A stretch of DNA of 46,688 nucleotides from an uncultured Clostridium sp. (GCA_934755305.1 CAKVLD010000019.1:1-46688), one strand, 5' to 3'. Counted from the first letter of the stretch, positions 24,587 through 32,750 are shown. Program-made: numbers and translations. Notes: generated by a model from the letters alone, not told the origin.

Positions 24587-25372
24587 TTACTTTTTAACAA
24601 TAAGAACTTGTCCAACAGAAATTTTGTTAGGATCTTTGATGTTGTTCCACTTTTGAAGTTGAGCAACAGTAGTACCATATTTCTTTGCAATAGCGCTTAA
24701 AGTATCACCAGATTTAACTGTATATTTTACAACAGTGCTAGCTGGAGCTTTAACAATAAGAACTTGCCCAACAGAAATTTTGTTAGGATCTTTGATGTTA
24801 TTCCACTTTTGAAGTTGAGCAACAGTAACTCCAAATTTCTTTGCAATACCGCTTAAAGTATCACCAGCTTTTACTGTGTATTTTCCGTTACCTGGGTTTG
24901 GTGTAGGAGTTGGTGTAGAAGAACCACCTTTAAATTTTTTGTACCAATTTTCTGCATAAGTTCCTCTTTCAGGTTTGTTTTTGCTTGCAGGTCTTTCGTA
25001 GTTATATACAAAAGCTGCTGCTAAATAAGTAGGGCTCTTTGTACTCTTAGTAAATTCTTTGAAAGTTAGTGGGTATTGTTTTGTTTTATAGTATTGTTCA
25101 TTATTTTCAAGTTCCCATATAATTCTTTGACATTGAGTGCTAACAGTTTTGTAGTTTAAGCCTTTACTATTTGCCCAGTTAACAAGTTTGGATTTTGGAG
25201 TCCATTGTACTAAACCGTAACCAGAACCTCCACCAATTTCATCTTTATCAGCTATTATTCCAGATTCACCTTGCATGTTTCCAAGTAATGCACATGTAGC
25301 TTGAGCTGTCCATCCTTTCTTTGTAAAAAAGTTATAAATAGTTTTTGCATTTGTATTCATATTTTCTGCCAT
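24587..25372 (-). CDS. Phage-tail-type lysozyme with two LysM repeats
   Basis: 261 residues. Residues 5-148 form a phage tail lysozyme-like domain (PF18013 type): LLGNMQGESGI with likely catalytic E36, GSGYGLVQWTP, and AAFVYNYERPAS. A Pro/Thr linker (STPTPTPNPG) leads to two LysM domains (164-208 and 216-260), almost identical to each other in protein and DNA, which bind peptidoglycan. There is no signal peptide, so export must be by lysis, by a holin or by a non-classical route. AAGGAGG lies before the ATG. No phage genes are nearby; it is a lone autolysin-like gene. Confidence 0.82.
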   Translation of the reverse strand: MAENMNTNAKTIYNFFTKKGWTAQATCALLGNMQGESGIIADKDEIGGGSGYGLVQWTPKSKLVNWANSKGLNYKTVSTQCQRIIWELENNEQYYKTKQYPLTFKEFTKSTKSPTYLAAAFVYNYERPASKNKPERGTYAENWYKKFKGGSSTPTPTPNPGNGKYTVKAGDTLSGIAKKFGVTVAQLQKWNNIKDPNKISVGQVLIVKAPASTVVKYTVKSGDTLSAIAKKYGTTVAQLQKWNNIKDPNKISVGQVLIVKK

Positions 25373-25470
25373 GTTTTTTCCTCCTTAGAATTTATGTGTT
25401 TCTTTATCAAGCTTGATTTGTTTTACATAAATTAAAAAGGATGTAAGAGGGGGTTTGTAAACTACAAAAT

Positions 25471-25507
25471 AAAAAAGATACATCAAAATTTTTGATGTAT
25501 CTTTTTA
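25471..25507 (-). terminator. Terminator after thrS
   Basis: A near-continuous palindrome (AAGATACATCAAAA and its complement) with T runs on either strand, eleven bases past the thrS stop. Confidence 0.85.
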
Positions 25508-25517
25508 GGTAAAGGAA

Positions 25518-27449
25518 TTATCTTTCCTTATTAGCTATTTCAGTTAATAGTCTAGCTTCAAATTCTACTAAATCTATGCTTCCTTCATCGCCGTTTTTTC
25601 TGCTTCTTACTGATACTGTATTGTTAGCAGCTTCTTGTTCACCTACAACTAAGATATAAGGGCTTCTTTCTAATCTAGCTTCTCTTATCTTATAACCAAT
25701 CTTTTCAGTTCTGTAGTCAGCTTCTATTCTAACACCTTGATCTTTAAATTTCTTAACAATTGATTCTGCATAATCATTGTATTTATCTGAGATTGGAAGA
25801 ACCTTAACTTGAACTGGAGCAAGCCATGTTGGGAAAGCACCAGCATATTTTTCTATAAGCATAGCTAAAGTTCTTTCATAGCATCCAATTGATGATCTAT
25901 GGATGATGTATGGACGTTTCTTTTCTCCATCTTTATCAATGTAACTCATATCAAATCTTTCAGCTAGAGCAAAATCGATTTGAACAGTTATGATTGTATC
26001 TTCTTTACCATGAACGTTCTTGAATTGAATATCAAGTTTTGGTCCATAGAATGCAGCTTCATCATCAGCTTCAACATAATCTATTTTTAAGTGATCTAAT
26101 ATGTTTCTCATTATATCTTGAGTTCTGTTCCAAGCTTCTGGATCATTGATATATTTTTCAGTATTGTTTGGATCCCATTTAGAGAATCTGTAACTTATAT
26201 CATCAGCTATTCCTAAAGTTTCCATGATATATTTGATTAATTCAACAACTCCCTTGAATTCATCTTCAAGTTGTTCTGGAGTAACTATAAGGTGACCATC
26301 AGCTAGAGTGAATTGTCTAACTCTTATAAGACCATGCATTTCTCCTGAATTTTCATTTCTGAATAGAGTAGAAGTTTCAGCATATCTTACAGGTAAATCT
26401 CTATAGCTATGTTGTTCAGCATTGTATATTGTATATTGGAATGGACAAGTCATTGGTCTTAAAGCAAAAACTTCATCGTCCTTTTCTTCATCTCCAAGTA
26501 CAAACATACCATCTTTATAGTGATCCCAGTGTCCAGAAATCTTGTAAAGATCACTCTTTGCCATATAAGGAGTTTTAGTTAATACATAACCTCTTTTTTC
26601 TTCTTCATCTTCAACCCATCTTTGAAGAGTTTGAACTATTTTTGCTCCCTTAGGCATTAATAGAGGAAGACCTTGCCCTACAGATTCATCAGTTGTGAAT
26701 AATTTAAGTTCTCTTCCTAATTTATTGTGGTCTCTCTTTTTAGCTTCTTCTAGAGCTTCTAAATAAGCTTCTAATTCTGATTTCTTTAAGAATGCAGTAC
26801 CATATACTCTTGAAAGCATTTTGTTCTTTTCGCTTCCTCTCCAGTAAGCACCGGCACTTCTTATAAGTTTTACAGCTTTAACATTCTTTACAGACATTAA
26901 GTGAGGACCAGCACAAAGGTCTGTAAAATCACCCATTTTGTAGAATGAAATAACTTCATCTTCAGGAAGATCATTAATTAATTCTACTTTGTAAGGTTCA
27001 TCCTTCATAAGTTCAAGAGCTTCATTTCTAGGAAGTTCAAATCTTTCTATTGAAGGATTTTCTTTTATTATTTTTCTCATTTCATCTTCAAGTTTTTCTA
27101 AGTCTTCAGCTGAAAAAGCATTATCTCTATCAAAGTCATAGTAGAAACCATTTTCTATAGAAGGTCCTATAGCTAATTTTGTTTCAGGGAATAATCTTTT
27201 AACAGCATAAGCTAACACGTGAGAAATACTGTGTCTTACTGCATCTTTTCCTTCTTGAGAATCAAATGTACATATGCTAAGTTCAACATCTTCATTTATA
27301 GTGTGACGAAGGTCAACTACCTTACCATTTACAATACCACAGCAAGCATTTCTTGCTAAACCTTCACTAATTCCTTTGGCTACATCTAGAACTGAAACGC
27401 CAGCTTCAAATTCTTTAACAGAGCCATCTTTTAAAGTAACTTTAATCAT
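25518..27449 (-). CDS. thrS: Threonyl-tRNA synthetase
   Basis: 643 residues, the full bacterial length. Order: TGS domain (1-62), editing domain (SAD, HSISHVLAYAVKRLFP at about 76-91 and the YKMGDFTDLCAGPH region near 175-188), class II catalytic core with motif 2 FRNENSGEMHGLIRVRQFT (about 355-373), motif 3 IIHRSSIGCYERTLA (about 506-520), and anticodon-binding domain (VQVKVLPISDKYNDY onward). It charges tRNA-Thr. The ATG at 27449 is preceded by GAGAGGAG. Expression is controlled by the T-box leader upstream with a Thr specifier. Confidence 0.96.
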   Translation of the reverse strand: MIKVTLKDGSVKEFEAGVSVLDVAKGISEGLARNACCGIVNGKVVDLRHTINEDVELSICTFDSQEGKDAVRHSISHVLAYAVKRLFPETKLAIGPSIENGFYYDFDRDNAFSAEDLEKLEDEMRKIIKENPSIERFELPRNEALELMKDEPYKVELINDLPEDEVISFYKMGDFTDLCAGPHLMSVKNVKAVKLIRSAGAYWRGSEKNKMLSRVYGTAFLKKSELEAYLEALEEAKKRDHNKLGRELKLFTTDESVGQGLPLLMPKGAKIVQTLQRWVEDEEEKRGYVLTKTPYMAKSDLYKISGHWDHYKDGMFVLGDEEKDDEVFALRPMTCPFQYTIYNAEQHSYRDLPVRYAETSTLFRNENSGEMHGLIRVRQFTLADGHLIVTPEQLEDEFKGVVELIKYIMETLGIADDISYRFSKWDPNNTEKYINDPEAWNRTQDIMRNILDHLKIDYVEADDEAAFYGPKLDIQFKNVHGKEDTIITVQIDFALAERFDMSYIDKDGEKKRPYIIHRSSIGCYERTLAMLIEKYAGAFPTWLAPVQVKVLPISDKYNDYAESIVKKFKDQGVRIEADYRTEKIGYKIREARLERSPYILVVGEQEAANNTVSVRSRKNGDEGSIDLVEFEARLLTEIANKER

Positions 27450-27496
27450 TAATAAAAACTCCTCTCATAATATAAAATAAAAATTTGATTTGCAGA

Positions 27497-27745
27497 ATAA
27501 AAAAACTTCGTACTCTAAAAATAGAGACGAAGTTATATCCGTGGTTCCACTCTAATTACCTAAAATATAAGAAATTTAGGTCACTTTAAATAAATTATCG
27601 TAACGTGATAAAGACGGACTTTATTAGAGTCACTCAGAGGTGGTCTTCAGTTAAGTTCATTTAAAAATACTCACAGCAAATGTATTCTCTCTCTGAAAAT
27701 GAGGTATTAACTTACTCTTCTCTTCAATGTTTTACATTATTCAAT
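27497..27745 (-). ncRNA. T-box leader of thrS (Thr specifier)
   Basis: Read on the minus strand. Stem I carries GAAG-ACC-ACCTCTGAG, whose ACC (27644-27642) is the Thr specifier codon. The T-box antiterminator sequence GAGTGGAACCACGG lies at about 27539-27551, and the terminator hairpin AACTTCGT/ACGAAGTT at 27504-27534 is followed by eight T. Uncharged tRNA-Thr would stabilise the antiterminator and allow thrS transcription. Confidence 0.93.
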
Positions 27746-27751
27746 AAAATT

Positions 27752-27780
27752 ATTATAATTTTTAAATATATATATGTCAA
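27752..27780 (-). promoter_or_regulatory. thrS promoter
   Basis: On the minus strand, perfect TTGACA (27780-27775), 17-base spacer and perfect TATAAT (27757-27752), about seven bases upstream of the predicted leader start. Confidence 0.88.
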
Positions 27781-27858
27781 TGTATATTTACGAAAGTTTT
27801 TTAGCGCTATTACTAATTTTTGTAAAGATAAAAAATAAAAAAAATTTTAAAAAAGGTA

Positions 27859-27887
27859 TTGCATTTCTGAAAAACATAATATATAAT
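27859..27887 (+). promoter_or_regulatory. tRNA-Gly promoter
   Basis: TTGCAT (27859-27864), 17-base spacer, TATAAT (27882-27887); the tRNA starts 20 bases after the -10. Confidence 0.8.
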
Positions 27888-27907
27888 AATTCTTGTAGCA
27901 GAGATGT

Positions 27908-27981
27908 GCGGGTATCGTATATCGGTAATACTCCAGCCTTCCAAGCTGGAAAGGTGGGTTCGATTCCCACTACCCGCTCCA
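27908..27981 (+). tRNA. tRNA-Gly (anticodon TCC)
   Basis: Acceptor stem GCGGGTA/TACCCGC, anticodon stem CCAGC/GCTGG with loop CTTCCAA and anticodon TCC at 27940-27942, T arm GTGGG-TTCGATT-CCCAC, discriminator T and an encoded CCA. It is the only RNA gene of the classical kinds in the window. Confidence 0.96.
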
Positions 27982-27986
27982 TTATG

Positions 27987-28015
27987 AGTATCTATTTTAA
28001 ATAGGTACTTTTTTT
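27987..28015 (+). terminator. Terminator after tRNA-Gly
   Basis: AGTATCTATTT pairs with AAATAGGTACT (one G-U) and is followed by seven T. Confidence 0.8.
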
Positions 28016-28049
28016 GTTTTTGGGCTTTATAGTATTAATATATAGTGAA

Positions 28050-28089
28050 AGCTCTCGGTAAATTATTAATCTACCGAGAGCCTTTTTTA
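28050..28089 (+). terminator. Second terminator hairpin downstream of tRNA-Gly
   Basis: GCTCTCGGTA pairs with TACCGAGAGC and is followed by CTTTTTT. It faces the + strand but could also weakly serve the HNH gene coming from the other side. Confidence 0.8.
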
Positions 28090-28136
28090 GTTTTACTTTA
28101 TGAGAAACTTATCCAAAATAATGAAAAGAAAATTTA

Positions 28137-28538
28137 CTAAATACTTTGAGATAGCTGCTCAAGTCTTAAATTATCTAACGTTTCTTCATTATAGAAGGTA
28201 TTTCCCATTAAAGTAAATATTATATCATCCTTTTTGTAGCCTTCTTTATAAAGCTTTATATTTTTGGTTATTCTTTTTAAAGTATTTGAGGGTATTTCGA
28301 GTATTCTTCCAATTTCTTTTGCTGTATAGTATTCCTTTGGAAGTAAAGCATACAGTTTATTTTGCAACTCTATTTTGTATTGGATATCAACCGTTAAAGA
28401 TTTATGAGGACCATACTTACCCCTATGATGTTTAGGACATAGATATTTATAGTTGATTTTGATGTCAAAACCACCTTCGCTCCTATGGACTATATGGTGG
28501 ATGTCAGCTTTTTGGTTGCAAATTTCACAGAAAAACAA
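28137..28538 (-). CDS. HNH-motif protein with a C-terminal helix-turn-helix-like region
   Basis: 133 residues. FCEICNQKADIHHIVHRSEGG (residues 3-23) with CPKHHRGKYGPHKS (34-47) forms an HNH zinc-binding nuclease motif: paired cysteines C4/C7 and C34, with histidines H14-H15 and H37-H38. The rest (TAKEIGRILEIPSNTLKRI, about 72-90) looks like a helix-turn-helix that may bind DNA. Start TTG 28538 follows AAAGGAGG by seven bases. No intron or phage terminase is next to it, so it is neither obviously a homing enzyme nor a packaging nuclease. Its cellular role is unknown; it could be a small free-standing nuclease or a DNA-binding protein with a nuclease-derived fold. Confidence 0.65.
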   Translation of the reverse strand: MFFCEICNQKADIHHIVHRSEGGFDIKINYKYLCPKHHRGKYGPHKSLTVDIQYKIELQNKLYALLPKEYYTAKEIGRILEIPSNTLKRITKNIKLYKEGYKKDDIIFTLMGNTFYNEETLDNLRLEQLSQSI

Positions 28539-28773
28539 TAATAAACCTCCTTTAATTCTATAGTATATATTATACGAAAAAAAGAATTTTAATTCAAATT
28601 TTTGTAAGGTGAAAAAATTGCTGAATTTTTAGAAAAATAAGATTAATTATGCTATTTTACATTGAAAAGGTATATTTAAAGAAGTATAATAATATTATAT
28701 ACTAAATAATGTAAATAATAATATTATGTGGTATACAATATTATATTACATGCAGAAAGAATGGTGATAAGAG

Positions 28774-29448
28774 GTGAGACAAAACTATAACTATTTCAAG
28801 TACTGGGAGAATATTATTAATGAAAATAAAACAATTAGGGGACATATGTTTATGAAGGAACCACCAAAAGAAAAATCACTGTATGTTCATACACTAATTT
28901 TTACTAAGAATAGTGGAATAGAAAATATATATGCATATTTTCCTGATGTAAAGGTTTTGTTAGGATATATACAATATTCATTTCTTCAGGAAGCTTTTTA
29001 TAAATGGATTCATGGAAAAAAGAGAATGATAACAAAGATTCCTTATCAATCTGTAAAAGATATAGTTGATGAAGGACTAAAGATTGGATTAATTACTGAT
29101 GAAATATCTAAAACTATGATGAGTAATTATAATAGAATAAGAAAAATGTGGGAATTGCCAAAGGATAGAATCTTATCAGAATTAATGAAGTTTACTAGAG
29201 AATTTAATAAAACATGGTTTGGAAATAATAAAGAATTTTTATATATAAAGATATTTAAGACTCCTTTAGATTTAGGAAACTTTGTAGTAGAGTCAACTAT
29301 GATAACAGGAGATGAACTTGATTTTAAGAATAAAGTTGGAGTAACTATCGAAGAATGGATTAGTATATGTGAAAATTCAATTAAAGATAAAAAGATAGGA
29401 AAAGAATTTAAGAGGATATTACAGAAAAATTTGACTGAAATTTTATAG
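28774..29448 (+). CDS. Hypothetical protein of unknown function
   Basis: 224 residues, soluble, Lys/Ile-rich, no signal peptide or membrane helix. Notable stretches are YVHTLIFTKNSGIENIYAYF, FPDVKVLLGYIQYSFLQEAF and KTPLDLGNFVVESTMITGDE; I do not recognise a family. Start GTG 28774 lies five bases after GGTGAT; the nearby ATG 28761 is in another frame and stops quickly. It has its own terminator. It lies between the HNH gene (divergent) and ispF (convergent), so context gives no role. Confidence 0.6.
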   Translation: MRQNYNYFKYWENIINENKTIRGHMFMKEPPKEKSLYVHTLIFTKNSGIENIYAYFPDVKVLLGYIQYSFLQEAFYKWIHGKKRMITKIPYQSVKDIVDEGLKIGLITDEISKTMMSNYNRIRKMWELPKDRILSELMKFTREFNKTWFGNNKEFLYIKIFKTPLDLGNFVVESTMITGDELDFKNKVGVTIEEWISICENSIKDKKIGKEFKRILQKNLTEIL

Positions 29449-29450
29449 CT

Positions 29451-29492
29451 AAACACACCTTAGCAAGATACTTTGTTAAGGTGTGTTTTTTT
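29451..29492 (+). terminator. Terminator after the 224-residue hypothetical gene
   Basis: AAACACACCTTA(GCAAG) pairs with (CTTTG)TTAAGGTGTGTTT, followed by seven T. Confidence 0.88.
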
Positions 29493-29505
29493 GGTGTCTA
29501 GGAAA

Positions 29506-29976
29506 TTATTTTTCAAGCAAACAAATACTTTGAGAAGATATTCCAAGACCTTTTCCAGTGAAACCAAGACCTTCTTCTGTAGTTGCCTTTATATTTATTT
29601 GATCTATTGATATATTAAGAGTGGCAGCTATATTTTCTCTCATTAAGCTAATATAAGGAGCCATCTTAGGTTTTTGAGCAATTATTGTAGCATCTATATT
29701 ACCTATTTTATAACCTTCGTTTTCAATAAGAATTTTAACTTCTTTAAGTAGCTCTATACTTGAAATACCTTTAAATTTATTGTTGTTATCAGGAAAATGT
29801 TTTCCTATATCACCAAGAGCAGCAGCTCCTAATAAAGAATCCATGATAGCATGTAATAAAACATCAGCATCTGAATGACCTAATAATCCTAATTCATAAG
29901 GAATAGTAACTCCACCAAGTATAAGTTTTCTATTTTCAACTAATTTGTGTACATCATATCCCATTCCAATTCTCAT
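29506..29976 (-). CDS. ispF: 2-C-methyl-D-erythritol 2,4-cyclodiphosphate synthase
   Basis: Fifth step of the MEP isoprenoid pathway: cyclises CDP-methylerythritol 2-phosphate, releasing CMP. The 156 residues carry the complete signature: MRIGMGYDVHKL with zinc ligands D8 and H10, GHSDADVLLHAIMDSLLGAA with H34, D36 and zinc ligand H42, and the C-terminal ATTEEGLGFTGKGLGI nucleotide-binding segment (about 131-146). Length and spacing are normal. It is alone here; ispD, often adjacent, is not in the window. AGGTGA lies just before the ATG. Confidence 0.95.
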   Translation of the reverse strand: MRIGMGYDVHKLVENRKLILGGVTIPYELGLLGHSDADVLLHAIMDSLLGAAALGDIGKHFPDNNNKFKGISSIELLKEVKILIENEGYKIGNIDATIIAQKPKMAPYISLMRENIAATLNISIDQINIKATTEEGLGFTGKGLGISSQSICLLEK

Positions 29977-29995
29977 ATAATCACCTCGAAGTATT

Positions 29996-30034
29996 TTTTT
30001 TAAACGTATAGGAAATTTAAAAACTTTTTTTTAT
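29996..30034. repeat. Left-half copy of the 93-bp element (copy C)
   Basis: TTTTTAAACGTATAGGAAAT followed by TTAAAAACTTTTTT matches the first 35 or so bases of copy A with few changes. The right half and its ATACGTTAAAAA end are missing. Confidence 0.55.
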
Positions 30035-30052
30035 TCTAACATATTTTATTGA

Positions 30053-30220
30053 TTATTGGACTTTTTTTATTTTTTTAGGTGATTTATAAGAAGTATTGCT
30101 AGATAATATATTTATTAATTTTTCACGTAATGAAAAAAGTGAGTTTGTTAAGTAATGAATTAGACGACAAGTTTTTTTGTGTCTAAATTTAAAATCAACG
30201 TAAATTATATTTTTTCGCAT
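30053..30220 (-). CDS. Possible 55-residue basic protein
   Basis: An ATG at 30220 with AGAGGAG seven bases upstream opens 55 codons to TAA. The product is strongly basic (MRKNIIYVDFKFRHKKTC at the start, SYKSPKKIKKVQ at the end) with a short hydrophobic middle (LTNSLFSLREKLINIL). The good ribosome site favours a real small gene; the AT-rich surroundings and lack of a known family argue for caution. It lies in the 400-base gap between ispF and the anti-sigma-like gene, which otherwise holds only the partial repeat. Confidence 0.4.
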   Translation of the reverse strand: MRKNIIYVDFKFRHKKTCRLIHYLTNSLFSLREKLINILSSNTSYKSPKKIKKVQ

Positions 30221-30374
30221 TATATACTCCTCTCTAGAATAAATGTTTATATATATAATATATTTAATTTTCTTTTAAGGTATACAAAACTCTACAATGT
30301 TTTCTATGGTATAATACGTATATATACTTAAAAAAGTTTTAATTTTAATTAAAAAATCACAAGGAACTGGAAGG

Positions 30375-31418
30375 ATGGTATTGGTGGGGGGATTTAGAAG
30401 AAATAAATACAGATTTTCTACTAAGTCAGTAATGATAGAAGTAGGTGAAGAAATAAATAAAGTAAGAGAACAACAAATGGCCCTTATTATAGATGAACTA
30501 TACTCTTATGGTGTTTTTTTGAAAGATTTAGTAGGCCATACTCCAAGCTATTTAAATAGAAATATTATATTAAATGTAGCTTATTATATTATAGAAGAAT
30601 ATGAATTATATGAATATATAAAGACTAACAAGGTGTTGCCTTATAATAAGCTTTCTAAGAGAACAAAATTATCGAGAGGATTTTTAGAAAATTGGCAAGA
30701 TTATATATTAGCGTATTTATTAATATTGTCAAATCCTAATTATAAATACATTCAAGAATATGTTAATGTTGAATTAAATGAACAAAGCAAAGAAATAGTT
30801 CCTTTTAAAGAAAAGGAAGATAGTACTATTCATAGAGGAATTGTAATTAAAGTTGAAAAAAAATCAATAATAATTATGACTAGTTCAGGTGAATTTTTAA
30901 GAATAAAAAAGGATGGATATGTGCAAGTTGGAAGCAGTGTACATGGACCTATAAAAAAAGGTCTTAAAGATTATAAATTTCATATTGCTATAGGATGCAT
31001 TATATTATTGTTATTTTCATTTATTGCATATAAGGATTATAATAATGTACATAGCACAATAATTTTATCGGGAACATCCCAAATTAAGCTAGAGATTAAT
31101 AGAGGAAATAAGGTTGTTTATCAACATGTTTCTACAGAGAAAGCTCAGAAATTAATTGATGTAGTACAACCTCTTGATAAAGATATAGATACTGTTATAA
31201 AAGATTGCATAGAATATGCAAATGAGAATGATATGATACCTAAAGATGGTTTGATTATAACTGTATCTGGAAAAGCTTTAGGATATGGAGTATTAGACAA
31301 AACAGGTGATTATGTTGTGGACAATAATATTCAAGTAAAAGTTAATAATGCTGGAAATGTTCATAATATATATGAAAGTGTAAAGATAAAGAGAAGGGAA
31401 AATAATACTGAGGAATAG
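30375..31418 (+). CDS. SigI-like sigma-4 domain fused to an RsgI-type anti-sigma membrane protein
   Basis: 347 residues. Residues about 35-135 resemble the C-terminal DNA-binding domain of sigma factor SigI: YGVFLKDLVGHTPSYLNRN, LPYNKLSKRTKLSRGFLE and the typical YILAYLLIL...YIQEYV ending. The SigI N-terminal sigma-2 part is absent. Residues about 147-185 (IHRGIVIKVEKKSIIIMTS) fit the RsgI_N anti-sigma domain. One membrane helix follows (HIAIGCIILLLFSFIAY, about 208-224), then an outer domain of about 120 residues. AAGGAA lies eight bases before ATG 30375. RsgI proteins sense extracellular cues and hold SigI; joining both halves in one chain is unusual. Assignment is by pattern only. Confidence 0.6.
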   Translation: MVLVGGFRRNKYRFSTKSVMIEVGEEINKVREQQMALIIDELYSYGVFLKDLVGHTPSYLNRNIILNVAYYIIEEYELYEYIKTNKVLPYNKLSKRTKLSRGFLENWQDYILAYLLILSNPNYKYIQEYVNVELNEQSKEIVPFKEKEDSTIHRGIVIKVEKKSIIIMTSSGEFLRIKKDGYVQVGSSVHGPIKKGLKDYKFHIAIGCIILLLFSFIAYKDYNNVHSTIILSGTSQIKLEINRGNKVVYQHVSTEKAQKLIDVVQPLDKDIDTVIKDCIEYANENDMIPKDGLIITVSGKALGYGVLDKTGDYVVDNNIQVKVNNAGNVHNIYESVKIKRRENNTEE

Positions 31419-31445
31419 TATTTATAATAAAATTGAATTTATAAT

Positions 31446-31486
31446 AAAAAACTTCTTCTATAACAATTTTTATAGAAGAAGTTTTT
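31446..31486. terminator. Bidirectional terminator
   Basis: AAAAACTTCTTCTATAA pairs with TTATAGAAGAAGTTTTT around a short loop. It separates convergent genes. Confidence 0.88.
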
Positions 31487-31488
31487 GG

Positions 31489-32382
31489 TTATTTATTTGT
31501 ATTTAAAAGTCTATCTTTAAAGGTATCTATTGAGTATTCAGAACTAACATATATTCTGTCTAAGGCTATCTTGTTATCAGTTCTATTAGCTAAACCTCTA
31601 TTAGTTGTGAAAGCAATAGAATATCCAGCATCAGTAACTGCTTTTAAAGTATTTTCGTTATAATCACCAAAAGGAAAAGCAATAGAAAGAACTTCTTTAT
31701 TAGTTATCTTTTCAATAGTAGCTTTAGAATCTTTTAATTCTTTTAACTGTTCTTCATAAGATAGAGTGTCTAGATGAACATGGTTTACAGTGTGGCTTTC
31801 TATATCTATTCCGTAATTAACCATATCCTTTAGCTGATCACTAGACATATAATAACCACCATCTATACCTGATGAGATTACAAAAATAGTAGCTTTCATA
31901 TCTAATTCTTTTAATATTGGAAAAGCATGAACATAATTATCAGCATATCCATCATCAAAGGTTATAAGAATACTCTTTTTAGGAATTTCTTTATTGTTTA
32001 TAATATAATCATTTAATTCAGACATTGTTAAGGTTGTATAACCTAAATCTTTAACTAATTGCAGTTGAGTTTTTAAATTTTCAGGAGATATTGTTACTTC
32101 ATTTCTTGTAGTTACTTCTGAATCAGGAAGAACTGAGTGATAGTATAGTACTGGGATTCCAACATCTTCTGTTGTCATTTCTAAGCCTTCAAATCTATTT
32201 ATATTTTCAGCGGAATCTTCTTTTGTATTATTGCTTTCTTGTGTATTTTCTTTAGTATCTACTGTAGAATTAGATACATTATTATCTTTTGATGAGCTTA
32301 TGTTTTTGAAAAATAGTGTTAAACATATTGCAAGTGATATAAGAATTATTAAAATAATACCTAAAATTTTCTTATTTTTCAT
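31489..32382 (-). CDS. Polysaccharide deacetylase (CE4), membrane-anchored
   Basis: 297 residues. An N-terminal helix (about 5-26) anchors it outside the cell, followed by a low-complexity Ser/Asn/Glu linker and a NodB-fold deacetylase. Motif 1 is ILITFDDGYADN (metal Asp and catalytic Asp); motif 2 is ESHTVNHVHL (two metal His); motif 3 is AFPFGDYN; VLYYHSV precedes the domain as in PgaB/PdaA-type enzymes. It removes N-acetyl groups from cell-wall or surface polysaccharide; lysozyme resistance is a common outcome but is not provable here. The DnaA-box cluster lies in the region upstream of its start. Confidence 0.88.
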   Translation of the reverse strand: MKNKKILGIILIILISLAICLTLFFKNISSSKDNNVSNSTVDTKENTQESNNTKEDSAENINRFEGLEMTTEDVGIPVLYYHSVLPDSEVTTRNEVTISPENLKTQLQLVKDLGYTTLTMSELNDYIINNKEIPKKSILITFDDGYADNYVHAFPILKELDMKATIFVISSGIDGGYYMSSDQLKDMVNYGIDIESHTVNHVHLDTLSYEEQLKELKDSKATIEKITNKEVLSIAFPFGDYNENTLKAVTDAGYSIAFTTNRGLANRTDNKIALDRIYVSSEYSIDTFKDRLLNTNK

Positions 32383-32402
32383 TTTGAGCCTCCATATTTA
32401 AT

Positions 32403-32746
32403 TTATCCATAATAAATATTAGCATAATATAAATTTGAAAACAATTAATTAGAAAACCAAAGTAAAAAAATGGAATTTATCCACATAGTCCACAATAGGC
32501 TGTGGATAACTTGTTAAAAACCTGTTGATTTCTATGTGGATAAGTGTTGATAATATGTTGATAATTTTGAGGATATATGTAATTAAATATATTAACATGT
32601 TGATAACTGTAAAGAATATGATAAAAAAATGCAGTTAGATGACTATATTACTTGCTTTTTGGTATGAATAGAATTTTAAAAGTTATCCACATATATTGTT
32701 CTTAATATATATTAAAGTTAATAATTTATATAAATTCTGTGGATAA
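32403..32746. other. DnaA-box cluster
   Basis: Five perfect DnaA boxes (TTATCCACA or its complement) lie at 32477-32485, 32501-32509, 32535-32543, 32683-32691 and 32738-32746. Three one-mismatch boxes TGTTGATAA lie at 32545, 32556 and 32598, and TTATCCATA lies at 32403. Five perfect nonamers within 270 bases is far above chance. The flanking genes are not dnaA/dnaN, so this is more likely a DnaA-titrating cluster than oriC. It fills the 408-base gap between the deacetylase and gatB. Confidence 0.85.
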
Positions 32747-32750
32747 ATGA

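Noticed and set aside
27774..28004. Open frames on both strands across the tRNA-Gly gene
   Set aside because: The tRNA fold with anticodon TCC, its promoter and terminator explain the sequence; the frames are accidental.
32403..32746. Chromosomal replication origin
   Set aside because: DnaA boxes are abundant, but dnaA, dnaN, rpmH and other usual origin neighbours are absent. Clostridial oriC lies next to dnaA, so a titration or regulatory cluster is more likely.
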